A DNA stretch of 64,000 nt. It comes from Pictodentalium vernedei (taxonomy: Eukaryota; Mollusca; Scaphopoda; Dentaliida; Dentaliidae). The stretch covers positions 59,762,241-59,826,240 of the forward strand of contig CM062289.1 of assembly GCA_031216915.1 (NCBI GenBank), written 5' to 3'. The translations under genes and the position numbers were made by a program. Positions 11,170-22,389 of this stretch are shown in pieces. Position 1 is the stretch's first letter. Each line of letters starts with the position of its first letter. Below the pieces are notes generated by a model. The model ran no database searches. It saw nothing but the letters and a program-made list of their open reading frames with translations, and had not been told where the DNA came from.

Positions 11170-11726
11170 AAACACATTTGTTTAAATAGAAAGGCATTAA
11201 ATAATAATCATAATTCAATATAGCATAAGTACAAGAATGGCAAGTTGATGTTTTTTGAAATAACATTAATTTAACCAATCAGCAAGCGTTCTTTTTGAAA
11301 CTGACCAATCAAATGATCTGAAGGTGTTATGAAGCACTAATTAATATTTATTGAAAATGTGATATGGTAATAAGCCGAGAAAATGGAGAAGTCAGATGAC
11401 AAATCAAAATATATTCCTTAAAAAGAAAGCAGCGGCAATTGCGAAGAGTAGGAAAACTGAAAACTGTCGAGAAAAAAAATATGTTGTTGAGCATTGTTTA
11501 GCGACAGCTACTATTGCCCATCACCGCACACACCCTCGAAGATGGCGGAAGCCTGGGCACTTTGCTGTTTGTGACAAGTGAGCGTTCCAAATACTCAATT
11601 GTATTTAAATAAGTAGACATGATTACGGTAAATTTGCACGCCATCAGTTTGTTTTATCACCTCCTGGATTTTAATCAAACCTCAATTCATTCCTCAAATG
11701 GCTGCTAAAATAAGAAATATAGTTAC
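11170..11726. other. intronic stretch of gene 1, no exon seen
   Basis: Includes 11624-11693, a diverged half of the foldback at 9367-9512. The sequence just below exon 3 starts with a donor (GTAACT). Confidence 0.5.
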
Positions 11727-11964
11727 CATATAAATGCGAGGGGTAAAACCAGCCTCACCATGTCCCATCGTCTGAAGAGGTCAAGATAACTGTATTTCCT
11801 GTCTATGTTCTTTCTTTTCTTCATTTCGATCTTGGCTGACTCTTCTAGTCTTGTCAAGTCTGGGCACCTTTTTCGATTAATCGTTGCCATTCTGACAACA
11901 ACCGCTCTCGCTTCTTCTAATTTGCCGTGGGATAGTAACCATCTCATACTTTCTGGAACAATGC
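11727..11964 (-). CDS. SLC22-like transporter gene 1, exon 3 (loop 6-7)
   Basis: Exon of 238 bp with acceptor CTACTTCAG above 11964 and donor GTAACT below 11727. The first base C completes the ATC codon opened at the end of exon 2. It encodes PESMRWLLSHGKLEEARAVV, matching the SLC22 signature PESPRWL (here M replaces the second P) that starts the large cytoplasmic loop between TM6 and TM7. Next comes a basic, helical stretch (EMKKRKNIDRKYSYLDLF) and the start of TM7 (MVRLVLPLAFI). It ends in phase 2, which exon 4 satisfies with a W codon. The minus-strand open frame continues upstream into intron (a run starting MSNSVSQ), which I exclude because the acceptor restores the family reading. Confidence 0.85.
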
Positions 11965-12419
11965 TGAAGTAGATGGAGAACTTATTTTCTTGGTAAAATG
12001 TGACTGCAATTATTTGACTAACACTGTTACTCATATTCGGGTCAACTTAAAAAAAGAGCTATTTCATATCTTTACCCCAGTGTGATAGTCTGTTGAAAAG
12101 ACCAAACGGAGGGAGCCCTTTCCAACAGTGTATTTCGTGGTAAAAGCAGAGGTATACGAAAATATGTTTCCATTCTACAATCAGTACGTCAATAATAACA
12201 TTTACAAATTTAATCATAAAGTAATAAGCGTACAGTTCAGTACGACTGAAAATGAACAGAAGTAATGGATATAAAGGGAAAATTAAGAACATCGTGCTAA
12301 TAAAGTAGTTAATTTATATTACCGTCCAATAATTAAATTCCTCCCGAAACGCAATGCGTCCCAATTGATAGCGGTCATTACAAAACTTGAGTTTGTCCGT
12401 TACAAGGTTAGCGCGGTAC
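11965..12419. other. intronic stretch, no feature recognised
   Basis: Lies in intron 2 of gene 1. AT-rich with no inverted ends noticed. Confidence 0.4.
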
Positions 12420-12626
12420 TTAACTGGTAGAGTTCTGAATTATTTTTGACTATCAAAATTTGTTCAATTGTCTTTGGGCACACTCCCATAAATTGTAACA
12501 AGGCAAATCCGAACAGACTAAATAATATCACTTCAAAGATAATACAAAACATAGCCACTGTTAAGTTGCAGTACCTGCACTCAAGAATAGAGCCCAAATA
12601 TGGGCTTCCAGCACTCTACCAGTTAA
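12420..12626. mobile_element. family D MITE, copy D2 (half hairpin)
   Basis: TTAA-CTGGTAGAGTTCT to AGCACTCTACCAG-TTAA. Only one arm of the central hairpin survives (CTCCCATAAATTGTAACAAG), so the copy is about 40 bp shorter than D3. Confidence 0.8.
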
Positions 12627-12734
12627 CTAATCAGATACAGTACACTCGCCGTGGAGTGCTCGTAATCAACGCGTGGGATGTGATGACCAGGCATGCGTAA
12701 ACCAGGTGATAAAAAATCATGCTCAGCAACATTT

Positions 12735-12790
12735 TATTTAATTAATGAAGCACCGGGTTGTACCTGGTGATTCATTAATTAAATGTTTGA
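12735..12790. repeat. perfect palindrome with CCGGGTTGTACCTGG core
   Basis: ATTTAATTAATGAAGCACC and its complement enclose a short core. The same hairpin at 36930-37030 has the core expanded into a minisatellite. Confidence 0.85.
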
Positions 12791-12825
12791 TAATTATTTC
12801 CATAATTTGTGTTTGGAATCTAATA

Positions 12826-13075
12826 TTAACTGGTAGAGTGCTAAGTTATTTTTGGTCATCAATATTTGTTCATGTGTCTTTGCCTTATTACAATTTATGG
12901 GAGAGTGCCAAGAGTCACTCTCCCATAAATTGTAACAAGGCAAACCCATATAGACTAAGTAATTTCACTTCTAAGATAATGTGAAGCACATCCACAGAAT
13001 ATGACACCTTCAGGCTGGGGTACCTGCTCTTCATATTAAAGCCCTGATAGTGGCTTCTAGCACTTTACCAGTTAA
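12826..13075. mobile_element. family D MITE, copy D3 (full length)
   Basis: TTAA-CTGGTAGAGTGCT to AGCACTTTACCAG-TTAA, 250 bp. The central hairpin arms are CTTATTACAATTTATGGGAG and CTCCCATAAATTGTAACAAG. It is the cleanest copy of the family and is nested in element H. Confidence 0.85.
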
Positions 13076-13390
13076 AGCGTCCATGGAAATATTGCCCACG
13101 CGTGGAAAGTGACCAGTGCACGGCGGCCGTACTGTATAGGCCTTCCAGGAGCGTTCCATGATAGAATCGCTATACGATTAACTTGAAGCATGCTTCCCAC
13201 GATTGCCATAAAGAACACTATCATTCACATTCTGGATATAAAACAAGAATATTAGTCGCTTCTTTTATCAATAAATTTTGACATGGGAGGGAGGAGACTA
13301 TCAGAGGCACTAAGATGTCAAATCGTTGCAACAGGTATGTAATTCAAAGCTGATGGAAGGCACCATGGCTATACTCATTCTGCCGTCATA

Positions 13391-13735
13391 TCCGAAAACA
13401 CCAACAAACCAACGACGTTAAGGACCGATCAAGGAAAATGACCACACAAAAAAAGACCTCTCCTCGGGAAGATCGGAGTCCGGAACGCTTCGTTAGGTGT
13501 GAAACCTTTGCTTCAAGTGGGGGTTGGAAACGCCTTTGGCTCCCCAACAGACGTTCGTGTAACAGAACTGTCAGAAACAGTTTCAAAGCACTGGGTATGA
13601 GGTCCAGAGGATCGACAGGAGTCCTTCTCTGTCCGATCAGCATCAAAGACGACGTTTGGACTGGTGTATGGCACGACAACATTGGAACCTCGGGATGTGG
13701 ATGTGGATTTTACGCTAGCTGCTGACGTCAGACAA
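13391..13735 (+). pseudogene. Tc1-like transposase remnant
   Basis: A plus-strand reading from about 13438 gives KTSPREDRSPERFVRCETF, then WKRLWLPNRRSCNRTVRNSF and LKALGMRSR-like residues. This matches the helix-turn-helix region of Tc1 transposases (family pattern: PREDR, then S-xTVRNRLK-xGxRxRRP). Downstream the frame breaks and the catalytic DDE part is not readable. There are no clear inverted ends. It lies in intron 2 of gene 1 and is dead. Confidence 0.6.
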
Positions 13736-14085
13736 TTCTATTGTGTCCAGGGGATCACAAGTTACATTTTCTGTCAGCAATTACCGGCATTTTGTTTCCT
13801 CATGGACAGTTCCAACACCATACTTGTCGAGAGAACATTGTCCCGTCAAAAACATTAGTGACAGATATGTGTAATTAGCGGCATTAACATACTGCATATT
13901 TTCATCGTTGTGTTGTCCTTTCCTTCCGCAAACAATCTCTTTCGGCCATATGATAGATTAGCATGAAAGTAATGACAGTTTTTATTAACACCACTGCGAA
14001 AAAAACAAGGGGTACTTAATTAGGTTTCAGATATATAGTTTATATTCCGGAGCTCGTGAAGGCATTGTCCTGAATAGGTCCTTTC
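13736..14085. other. no feature recognised
   Basis: May contain further decayed Tc1-like sequence, but no motif is firm. Confidence 0.35.
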
Positions 14086-14155
14086 GGGCATTACTCCCAC
14101 CCCCCCCCCCCCACTTCCCTTGAAGGGAAGTGGGAGGAGAGGGGTAATAACCGGA
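14086..14155. repeat. foldback containing a 13-base C run
   Basis: CATTACTCCCAC, then C14100-14112, ACTTCCCTT, and the complement AAGGGAAGTGGGAGG with GGGGTAATAACC. The C run sits in one arm only and lengthens it relative to the other. Confidence 0.7.
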
Positions 14156-14353
14156 TATTCTAGTTAGGACTAGTTAATAAAGGATCTTGAATTGCGCAAT
14201 TGTAGGGCCTTAGAAATGCTGAAATATATCGAGAAACGGCCTTAAATGGCCTTGGACAAGCATTTGAGGAGAAATATATGACATTAAACACCAATAAATA
14301 AATAGCATTGATGCGGACACGATTGCGGTCATCAAATCTCTCCAGCAGTATCA

Positions 14354-14703
14354 GTTTATTTATTTATATATTTATTTGTTGGGGTTCAACGACACTTTTG
14401 GCAACAAGGGTAACCTCGTGTCTGTAGTTTCACGGGTGGGAAACCCGGAGTACCTGGAGGGAACCACCGTGCAGCGGCGAGCAATGTCAGACTCCTCAAC
14501 GTACCAACTCTACACAAGGATGGTTTGAATTGGTTGAAGGCACGCGCACCATCGACGTGCACTCCAGCTCCACCGTGCCGCCACATGGGCAATCGGGATT
14601 AAGTGCCTTGACCAAAGACAGAACGCAGTTGCACCTGGCGGGGTTCGAACCGTGGACCTTTCGGTTTGAAGTCCAATGACGTATCACTGAGCCACCGAGC
14701 TCC
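14354..14703 (-). mobile_element. tRNA-derived SINE, copy S1
   Basis: Read on the minus strand it starts GGAGCTCGGTGGCTCAGTG (A-box region). It continues with the B-box-like GGTTCGAACCCC, a middle block with AGGCACTTAATCCC-like sequence, a CACGG/TCGATGGTGC block, and ends in an AATAAATA tail. Same layout as 37882-38237. It is diverged and no target-site duplication is evident. Located in intron 2 of gene 1. Confidence 0.8.
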
Positions 14704-14845
14704 AAGATGGGATGTGATACTGATGAAACTAGCAAAACGCACGCAGAGTGATACTGAAAAATCAAAAGCGCGGTTGCTTGAGAATTGTGTCCTCTTCCGC
14801 CTCGCACTATAAAAGTTTTCATAAGCCCCAAATCATCGTTAAATG

Positions 14846-15313
14846 CACAGAACGACACACGCGTGTGGATGAGTTAATTGCTTTGGCACAAGTGTCACGT
14901 CGATGAACACACTCACACGCGTGTCTCGTTCTGTGTTCATTACACGCCTTCACGTCAATAAAAACAATTATTAGAAGGGCACTCAGCAATTCATTTGACA
15001 GCTCGTCCCCTGAGTTCTTATGTATTATATGTGCCAGTAGGCACATAGAACACATTTGTATTCAGGGGACGAACTATCAACAAACAGAACACATTTTGTC
15101 GCCGACTAGATTTGCAAGGGGAACACGTGTTACTATTTTTAGCTATCGCTAGTGATTCAAATTGTAATTGTGGCGCACGATTTGTGGAAATATCCAATGC
15201 AATTTCGCTTCTGTTTAAAAATAGTCTGTTAACGATTTCCTTTCGGCACATTTTCATTCTCCTCATGGTTTTGTGTTACTGCAGATTGGGATTTGTAGAC
15301 GAGGTATGTAATA
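14846..15313 (+). mobile_element. composite foldback element N, copy N2
   Basis: Starts with a hairpin (14846-14937; arms CACAGAACGACACACGCGTG and complement), then the AATTCATTTGACA block and body shared with N1 and N3. The site GTTACTATTTTTAGCTATCG is intact here, whereas N1 and N3 carry a family A element in it. N2 has its own family A element elsewhere (15003). Confidence 0.7.
15003..15072. mobile_element. family A palindromic element, copy A3
   Basis: 70 bp from TCGTCCCCTGAG to TTCAGGGGACGA. It is inserted after TTTGACA of element N, where N3 reads uninterrupted (TTTGACATCTATCAAC). Several arm mismatches make it an older or mutated copy. Confidence 0.85.
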
Positions 15314-15678
15314 ATTATGAATTTTTACATCTTTGTATATAATTAAAAAGATTATTAGTGCAGTAAAATTTTCTGGTGTGCTGTATCGGATCGAGCTGGG
15401 GTACTTCGTGTGATAATGCTTGATAAGGCTGAAGGTCCTCAAATGTACCGATAATCTCTACGTATTACCCAACGCATGGTCACTTCTAGAATATGTAATT
15501 TAACAAACAAACAAACAAACAAACAGGTAACCCTGTGGCGGAATTCGGCGATCGTTAACTCCGAACAACAAAATATTCCGTAATATTCATTTTCTGATAT
15601 GTTTGGTTCACTTTTGTCAATCCATGAAATGACAAAAATAAAGCTTTAGACAGTGAGATAAGAATAAATTGTACTCAC
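15314..15678. other. intron 2 edge with (ACAA)n microsatellite
   Basis: AACAAACAAACAAACAAACA-type array at about 15502-15526, otherwise plain sequence. The exon 2 donor GTGAGTAC lies at 15678-15671 on the minus strand. Confidence 0.7.
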
Positions 15679-16100
15679 ATCCCGCCAACAAGGAAGGGCA
15701 CTGTGATAATACCTGCCACTATACTCAGGTACCGCCAGTCTTTCATGAGGTAAGCTCCAAGAGCAAAAAACATTTCGCCCAAGTTTCCAGCTGGAAAGCC
15801 AGGTACATACGACCTCCATTTAGTGGGAGTAAACTCGATGGGTATCCCAACGTCTAAAACTTGCATGCCGCCAACGCAACCTCCAATAAGAAACCTCATG
15901 AATGCGTATACTGCCCATGTTCTGACAAAGGATGAACAGACAGAGAAAACAGTTAGTCCTGCCAACACTGAGAAAAAGACTTTCTTCCTTCCAATCAGTT
16001 CCGCTAGTTGACCTGTGATGACACATCCAAACAAATCGCCAAATAGCTGTATCGAAGTGATGAGCGCAACGTACTGGGTTCTGTCACATATCAGACCAAA
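15679..16100 (-). CDS. SLC22-like transporter gene 1, exon 2 (TM2-TM6)
   Basis: Exon of 422 bp with acceptor TTTAATTCCAG above 16100 and donor GTGAGT below 15679. The reading begins FGLICDRTQYVALITSIQLF in phase 0, directly continuing exon 1 (family pattern: xEWDLVCDRxxL). Then comes the MFS inter-helix motif as GQLAELIGRKKVFF (the usual GxxxDRxGRR, with E and K substitutions). Four hydrophobic helices follow, including LAGLTVFSVCSSFVRTW, MRFLIGGCVGGMQVLDVGI (G-rich TM4) and a FTPTKWRSYVPGFP loop. It ends PFLVGG plus two bases of a split codon. The protein should sit in the plasma membrane and move organic cations, carnitine or related solutes, but the substrate cannot be read from sequence. 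Confidence 0.9.
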
Positions 16101-16263
16101 CTGGAATTAAATAACATACAAAGACGAACATTTTATAGGGAGACTCAATCTGTAACTATTAGGTTATTAATCAGAGATTTTTTTTTGTTTTGTTACAAAG
16201 GGATTGTTGTCGCACTTATTGATCACATTTGGAAACATGTCTCCGCGGATGTTGCTAAATGTA

Positions 16264-16541
16264 TTAACCCTTTACCTAACATAAAAGCAGTTTAACCCTT
16301 TACCCAACGAATCGTTCACATCCGCCCGCGTAATATGCAAATTCAGCAGTTGAAAAAATAGTATTTTTAAAACAAATTCAGCAAAAACCATATCATGTGA
16401 CCCCTCGTTGGAACGAGCTCGTCGAGCTCGTTACAACGAGGGGTCACATGATATGGTTTTGTTGAATTTTGTTTTTAAAAATTAAAAAATGATATTTAAA
16501 ATAATAAATTTTGATATCGTCTGCGTTGGGTAAAGGGTTAA
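16264..16541. mobile_element. family B MITE, copy B2, plus an abutting B left-end remnant
   Basis: TTAA-CCCTTTACCTAAC at 16264 begins a 28-bp left-end remnant of subtype 1. At 16292 a complete subtype 2 element starts (TTAA-CCCTTTACCCAACG) and runs to GTTGGGTAAAGGG-TTAA at 16541. Subtype 2 carries the outer block CCGCCCGCGTAATATGCAAA and the hairpin CATATCATGTGACCCCTCG. One arm mismatch (TTACAACG) is visible. Confidence 0.85.
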
Positions 16542-16554
16542 TACATAGAGTATG

Positions 16555-17215
16555 CCTAGTGTTTTTGAGTAGGTACCGAACATTATCTCAGGAGTGACCG
16601 ATGTACATGTTTATTTTTCACGAGCGCTTGCCCGAGCGAAAATAACCTTTTGTCTCGGTCACAAGTGAGATAGTTTTCGGTAGCCACTTAAAAACACCAG
16701 ATTTTCTTTTTATTATACACTTTTTATAAGAATCTGATGATTCCACTAGTTTCATCCACGAATTGATGCATGAAAGTAAACAGTGCATGCAATCAGTGAT
16801 ACTCGGAAGTGATTTGATCGATAATAAGAATAGATAGTGTCTTGCGATCTGATTCAGTTGGTGGGTTTCTAGTTCAAAAGGACGTACCAAATTACAAACT
16901 TATATTAAGGATATTACGGACTTTCAGGGCATGTTTCGACTAGTGGGTTTTATGCATCAACTCAAGGTGAATAATTGTTGAATTATTGCTGGAAACGATA
17001 GGTATCCACTCACAAAACACCAGATGTTCGTTTCATTATACGTTTCTAGAACACATTGATCATTTGGCGCGTATTTACCTTGAAGTGATGCTTTGAAAGC
17101 CGCCATTTTGATTGATACCGTGAAAGTGAAAATTTCTATATCTTCACAGTAGGGGATACGATTTCTACCTTTCCACAATTTCTTCGATAATCTATTGTTT
17201 AGGGTATAATAAATT
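16555..17215 (+). repeat. dispersed repeat R, copy 2 (uninterrupted)
   Basis: Continuous version of 2036-2230 plus 3561-3985. Its first part is itself an inverted repeat (about 16570-16690; GTACCGAACATTATCTCA-like arm and TGAGATAGTTTTCGGTAGC). Non-coding. Confidence 0.7.
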
Positions 17216-17252
17216 AGGTTATTACTCAGAGATTCTTATGATCCCCGATGAA

Positions 17253-17374
17253 TCGAAGGTGCGATGGGGAAATCTCACCCGAGGGGCAAGATATCTGAAC
17301 CAGATCCGAAGCTTGCCGATGGTCTGGTTCAAATATCATGCCCCGAGGGTGAGATTTTCCCATTCCCACCTTCA
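17253..17374. repeat. imperfect foldback
   Basis: Left arm GAAATCTCACCCGAGGGGCA, right arm complement TGCCCCGAGGGTGAGATTTT, with outer GAAGGTG/CACCTTC pairing. Confidence 0.8.
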
Positions 17375-17828
17375 GACTCACCGAGGATGATTTCTCTCCC
17401 CCACACGATTATTACGTCAATATAGATAATTGGCGATCACGTGCTGACATACCCAATTTATCAAGTCGTAGTCCTTTCGAAAAACGAACAATTTCATCGG
17501 AAAGATCATACAAAAGTTAGGTATATACTAAAGATATATACTAAAAAAATGATTTGTAACAATGTCCGTTAAGGGGTTAATGAATGTGCGTGTGCCAAAC
17601 TGTAGTGTACATGGCATTGTAAGCTTATTGATCTATCGATAAATTTGCGCAGTGATATTATTAAATCTACAGAGAAACATTGGGTTGAAACAAATCAACA
17701 TTGTTGATTTCGAATGGCACGTGGATTACATGCGGGAAATCGTGAAGCCATTTTGTTTATTTACAATTGTGCAGACGATGATGAAATAGTTCCGACGACC
17801 TAATAAAATATGCAAATGAGTATGTCAC

Positions 17829-17931
17829 GTGGGGTGGGTGGGATAGAGATTTCTTCCCCCGCTATACGTGAAACATACGCGTCTCCCGGGTGAGACAGCA
17901 GGGTAGGATATTTCTATCCCACCCACCCCAC
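17829..17931. repeat. imperfect foldback
   Basis: GGGGTGGGTGGGATAGAGAT and the complement TCTATCCCACCCACCCC. The loop contains GTCTCCCGGGTGAGAC, a further small hairpin. Confidence 0.8.
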
Positions 17932-19240
17932 TCAAGTGTGTCGCGTCGGGAGCATTGGTTGGTCATTCAATCAGCTGTTTCCTTTAACTCATTTTATCAT
18001 TGCTAACTAGATTGACTTTTAATGAATTTCGAACGTTTTTATTATATTCCGTTTTATTGCACTGTTTGTGTCAGTTACTAGTGGAGATTTTCATTGCATA
18101 CGTTTCACAAATCCCTTTTTGGGAATCCCTTTTTGGAAAACGTTTGTTTTCAGGGAATCTTTTTTATCGTATGAGGGCCATGAGAAAACCCCTCAATGAG
18201 GTATAATTTACCATCCCGCATGTCCGCATACGACAAACAAAAAACGGATTCCCTAGGGAACGACATGTCCCACAAAGGGCTTCCCAAAACGTGATTTCAC
18301 GGGACCTGGCCGTTAAATACCTAGATAAGGATAAGAGGGATCGTAAATAATCCCTCAGTGAGAGATTTTCTCATGGCCATCGTGGTCCCATACAGTACCA
18401 GAAAGTTCTGTAGGCATAGATACGGACCACAAGAAGGGATTCCAGGGAACTCGGTAGTTAAATGCCGAGATGAGAATAAGAGTCGTATGTGGAGTCACTC
18501 GGTCGAGCATTTGCTATAAAGTTCATTTGCTCGATTGAATTCGAGTCGTTCTATCAGTATGTGGAGTCACTCGATCGATCGCACAATTGCTCTCAGCTCA
18601 TTTGCTCCATGGGATTCTAGTCGTTCGAGTAATGGAAAAATGATGAGGAAATCAATAACCTGTAACTGGACAGCAGTGGGCCAGATGCTCAGCTACAATA
18701 TAAATACACCAGAAGACATATATATAAACCGTTTTCAATGGAAATTATGTTCTATTCTGCATCACAGTACTTCACCTAAAAACAAAACTAATTTCTGCTA
18801 GCTAAAAACAGTAATAAACAGTATGTACAGTTGAAATAAAAATATATTGCAACATGCCCAATTCTGATTCTGTCACAGTAATAACGTCAAAAAATGGCCG
18901 CTCATGCGGGCTACCAAGACAACCAACCATGGCGTAACTGGGTTACATGACTATGGCGTCGCATGAGGTCATCCATGAGATCATCGTCATAGGAGACGAA
19001 ATGCGCATGATATACTACTAGCAATATAATACAATGGAAATATCGTGATTTTAGAGCGAATTTTTAAAAAAAACTGGGCCTTCTATGCCAAAAATATAAG
19101 CCTGCTGCTTTTTGTATACAGGAAACACCCTTAAAGATATCGCACACTTGAGATATTTCAGCATTTTAGCATGGAACTTCGAAAAATGGATGAAAATGAT
19201 ATCCATGTTCGTGGAAGATATGTGGTGGCAAAAAAAGTTA
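17932..19240. other. intron 1 stretch, no gene recognised
   Basis: Contains a short direct repeat (AATCCCTTTTTGG at about 18112 and 18128) and a repeated GAGTCACTCGRTCGA block (about 18492 and 18564). No exon signature. Confidence 0.45.
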
Positions 19241-19491
19241 TTAACCCTTTACCTAACATGAAAAGCAGACGATACTTGCAAAAATAATTCTTGAATAACT
19301 AATTTTTTCATTTTTTGTCTCAAAAACATAGGTTATGACCCCTCGTTGGAACGACCTCGACGAGCTCGTTCCAACGAGGGGTCATAACCTATGTTTTTGA
19401 GACAAAAAATGAAAACAATAATGAAAATTAATTGACGATTTTTGAAAATAGCGCTGACCGGTTTTGGACGTTACGTTGGGTAAAGGGTTAA
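19241..19491. mobile_element. family B MITE, copy B3
   Basis: TTAA-CCCTTTACCTAACATG to ACGTTGGGTAAAGGG-TTAA. The central hairpin AACATAGGTTATGACCCC has the long centre form (GAGCTC plus nine bases) and small left-arm changes (ACGACCTCGAC). Confidence 0.9.
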
Positions 19492-19589
19492 TCACATTTC
19501 TGTGCCATAACAATCAACTTTACAGTCTGCAGCGGTACGCCTGACTTTAGGCAAGACAGGTACGTTATATTGCATTTATGCGGCACCAA

Positions 19590-21569
19590 ACAAAAACCTC
19601 TTCAGCTGATTGATGTTGAATAATTGATTCACCAGCTGCCAGATTCATACATTTTGTTGGATGATTTTAATACTTATAGTCCTTTTTGGGGTGAGTTTGA
19701 CAACAAAGAAGACCTGAAAGGGAAAACAGTAGAAGAAAATTACAAACTGTGACTTGTATTTGTTCAATGATGGGTTAGACACTTACCTGCATTCTGCATC
19801 CGGTTCGTACACATCCATTGATCTTACAATTACATGTCCTTCTACCTTTCTCGATTTTTTTTTGGAAGGTAGAAGATGGCTTGTGCAGGGGTGGCCACTT
19901 TCCAATTGTGTGGGAGAGTGTGGTTCTGGCCGACGAAGTATTTTCCAGTGGAACTTTAAAAACGCTGACTGAGACACATTCTCGTCGCTCTGTTCTGGGA
20001 GCCTCACTCGGGAGAAGTTGGAGGAAAGTGTTGACCAAATCGAACGTTATATTACAGAGTAGCTTGACAATGAAAACACAGTCATTCCTAAATCAACTGC
20101 AAATACAACAGTGCAATGAGTGCAAATAGGCTGTAAAAGGTCGTAAGTAAACTGAACAGGAATTCAATAAGTCACACTCGACACTTAATCTGAACAAACT
20201 CCGTATAAATCGGGTAAAACAAGACGACTAATCAAACAAAAAGAAAGAAAAGGAAAATTATGTTTCTAAACTTAACCAACACACATCCATCAACAACATT
20301 TAGAAAATTATTCAAACAAAAAACAAAGGTAAAGAAGCAACATCACTTGTACAATACTCAGAAGATAACAACAAACTCATTATATCAAAAAAAAAGAAAT
20401 ATCAAACGAATTGGCTAAAGCATTTTCTAAAGCTTCGTCATCTGAAAATTACAATCCAAAATTCGTTAAAATCCAAAAACAACAGCAAACACAAAACATC
20501 AAATTCACCTCTAACAATTTAGAGAATTACAGTGAATCTTTCTTTTTTGGAAAAGTTAAAAGAACTCTTTAAAGATACTGCTGCTGGACCCGATGAAATA
20601 CATTATGAAATGTTAAAACATCTGTCACAATCATCTCTTAAATTGTTGCTATCAATTTTTAATAACATACGAGACTGGCCAGTTTCCACCTTCCTGACGG
20701 AAAACAACAGTAATCCCCATTCCGAAGCCCGATAAAGATTACAGCAACCCACAGAATTATCAACCAGTTGCATTAACAAGTTTTCTATGTAACACCAAGG
20801 AAGGACCGAATGATCAATGATCATTTTTTCTAGTTTCTGGAACCGAACAATCTACTTGCGAAATGTTCAGTGTCAGGAAGCCAGAGAAGTCCTGAAGATC
20901 ATTTTAGTAGACTTGGGACGTTTATAAGAAATACCTTCCCCAAAAAGAACATGTGGTCGCCATCTTTCTTTATCTTGAGAAATCATACGATGCAACATGG
21001 ATGTATGGGATTTTAAAAGATCTTTTTAAACGTGGTTGAGAGGGCGAATGCCTCTTTTTATATAATAATTTCAGGTTCCTGTTGGATCAACGATATCTGA
21101 TCCGCATGAAGAAGAACTGGGGGTTCCTCAAGATAGTATATTATATGTTACCCTTTTCTCTGTGAAAATTAATAGCATCACAGACGCAATTGAAAATATG
21201 GTAAATTCTTCTTCACTGTATGTCGATGCTTTTATAATCTGCTGTAGCAGCAAAAACATGAATGCTATAGAGTTCAAACTTCAGCTGTGCTTCCATAGAA
21301 TTCAAAATGGGCCACAGAAACGTGTTTTAAATTCTCCAAAACATATTGTGTACATTTTTGTAAACTTCAGAAAAATCACCGTGATCTGGAGATGAAATGA
21401 GAGAGGAGTACCATTAACATTGTTAAGGAAGTGAAATTCCTGGGATTGTTGTTTGACAACAAAGTAAATTTGACTTCTCATGTAAAACAACTAAGCGAGA
21501 GATGTAAAAATGCACTAAATCTTCTCAAGGTGATTGGTAGTACTGATTCCATAACCATCTGGAAACAAA
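19590..21569 (+). pseudogene. decayed jockey/I-like LINE ORF2 (endonuclease, linker, RT)
   Basis: Protein-like blocks occur in three frames but in family order. First an endonuclease tail (ILLDDFNTYSPFWGEF; DFN is the catalytic DxN of the apurinic-type endonuclease) and LHSASGSYTSIDLTI. Next comes a linker with GHFPIVWESV, then AGPDEIHYEMLKHLSQSSLK and IPKPDKDYSNPQNYQPVALT at the start of RT. A YVDAFIIC block follows (YVDD-type active site with A for D), then VKFLGLLFDNKVNLTSHVKQ. Frameshifts and stops are abundant. The end matches the same family as the minus-strand LINE at 31625-34359 (NALNLLKV). Copy is cut at 21569 by family A element A4. In intron 1 of gene 1, opposite strand. Confidence 0.8.
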
Positions 21570-21639
21570 TCGTCCCCTGAGTTCCAATGTGTTCTATGTG
21601 CCTACTGGCACATAGAACACATTGGAACTCAAGGGACGA
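21570..21639. mobile_element. family A palindromic element, copy A4
   Basis: 70 bp, TCGTCCCCTGAG to CTCAAGGGACGA. The stem is near-perfect and the centre reads GTGCCTACTGGCAC, the reverse complement of the centre in A1-A3. Flanked by AAA and AAT. Confidence 0.9.
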
Positions 21640-21902
21640 AATGTTTACCAAAATTATTTTTTATGTCAAAATTTTTCAAAACATCAAAGATGGGCCTGAA
21701 CATCGGACATTTGCGCCTACAATCTTAGTACTATTAATCAACAAAACACAAGTAATGGACTGAAAAGTAAAAATGTAATGTATCATTATCATAAATGCAA
21801 AATACATCGTCGATTTTATCCACAGTGAGTCCAAAATGGCTGCAAAGCGCGATCATTTTTAAAATTCCTAGACTTATAACTGACAAATGTTGGGTTAACA
21901 TG

Positions 21903-22006
21903 TCATCGGCTGAGTGCTAGAATGTCCTACGTCCCATAGGTGACCCCCCCCCCCCCCCAATCCTGTCCCATAGGGGACATAGAACATTCTTGCACTCATT
22001 CGACGA
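21903..22006. mobile_element. family A relative, copy A7, with C run in the centre
   Basis: Ends TCATCGGCTGAGTGCTAGAA and TTCTTGCACTCATTCGACGA keep the family A spacing. The stem resembles A6 (TGTTCTATGTCCC type). A 15-base C run (21944-21958) sits at the hairpin centre. Confidence 0.65.
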
Positions 22007-22009
22007 TGT

Positions 22010-22389
22010 GTAATATCACTGTACTCCGTGATCACAATGGAATGACATGTATATAAAGATGCTGGGCTATCGCCTTTAGGATCAGTTTGAGTGGTAAAGA
22101 CATGAGTTGTGGACAACATGAAACAACAAGAATTTTCAAGTTCAGACAATTGGTTTGCACTCAATCATCCGAATACGGTGATTTAAACTGCTTTTGGGAA
22201 GTGCCAAGATTTTAGTTAACAGACAAACATTTTTGCTATCCCGTGATGAATAATGTCTGTCAAGTCAAAGGCAATTGCATGCTGGGTGCGAAGCAAACAT
22301 TGCGGAGATCTGTTATTTGCACACACACCCCGACCCCCCAAATCCATATGATCCGCTGACCGCGGATTAGTGCGTGGGTGTATTTTTGT
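22010..22389 (+). repeat. diverged copy of repeat T (type 2 block)
   Basis: Shares CATGAAACAACAAGAATTTT, TTGGTTTGCACTC, TTTTAGTTAACAGAC and ATAATGTCTRTCAAG with 29150-29640 and 29800-30060. It carries the bare TTAA (22216-22219) that is occupied by B4 at 29315. Confidence 0.7.

Larger units (their letters stand above)
12636..13136. mobile_element. element H, Tc1/mariner-like ends, carrying D3
   Basis: TA-CAGTACACTCGCCG at the left and CGGCGGCCGTACTG-TA at the right. The inside holds a palindrome (12735-12790), a nested family D element (12826-13075) and a CCATGGAAATATTGCCCACG block. A reverse-oriented partial copy is at about 36790-37045 and a fragment at 54714-54790. Non-coding. Confidence 0.65.
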
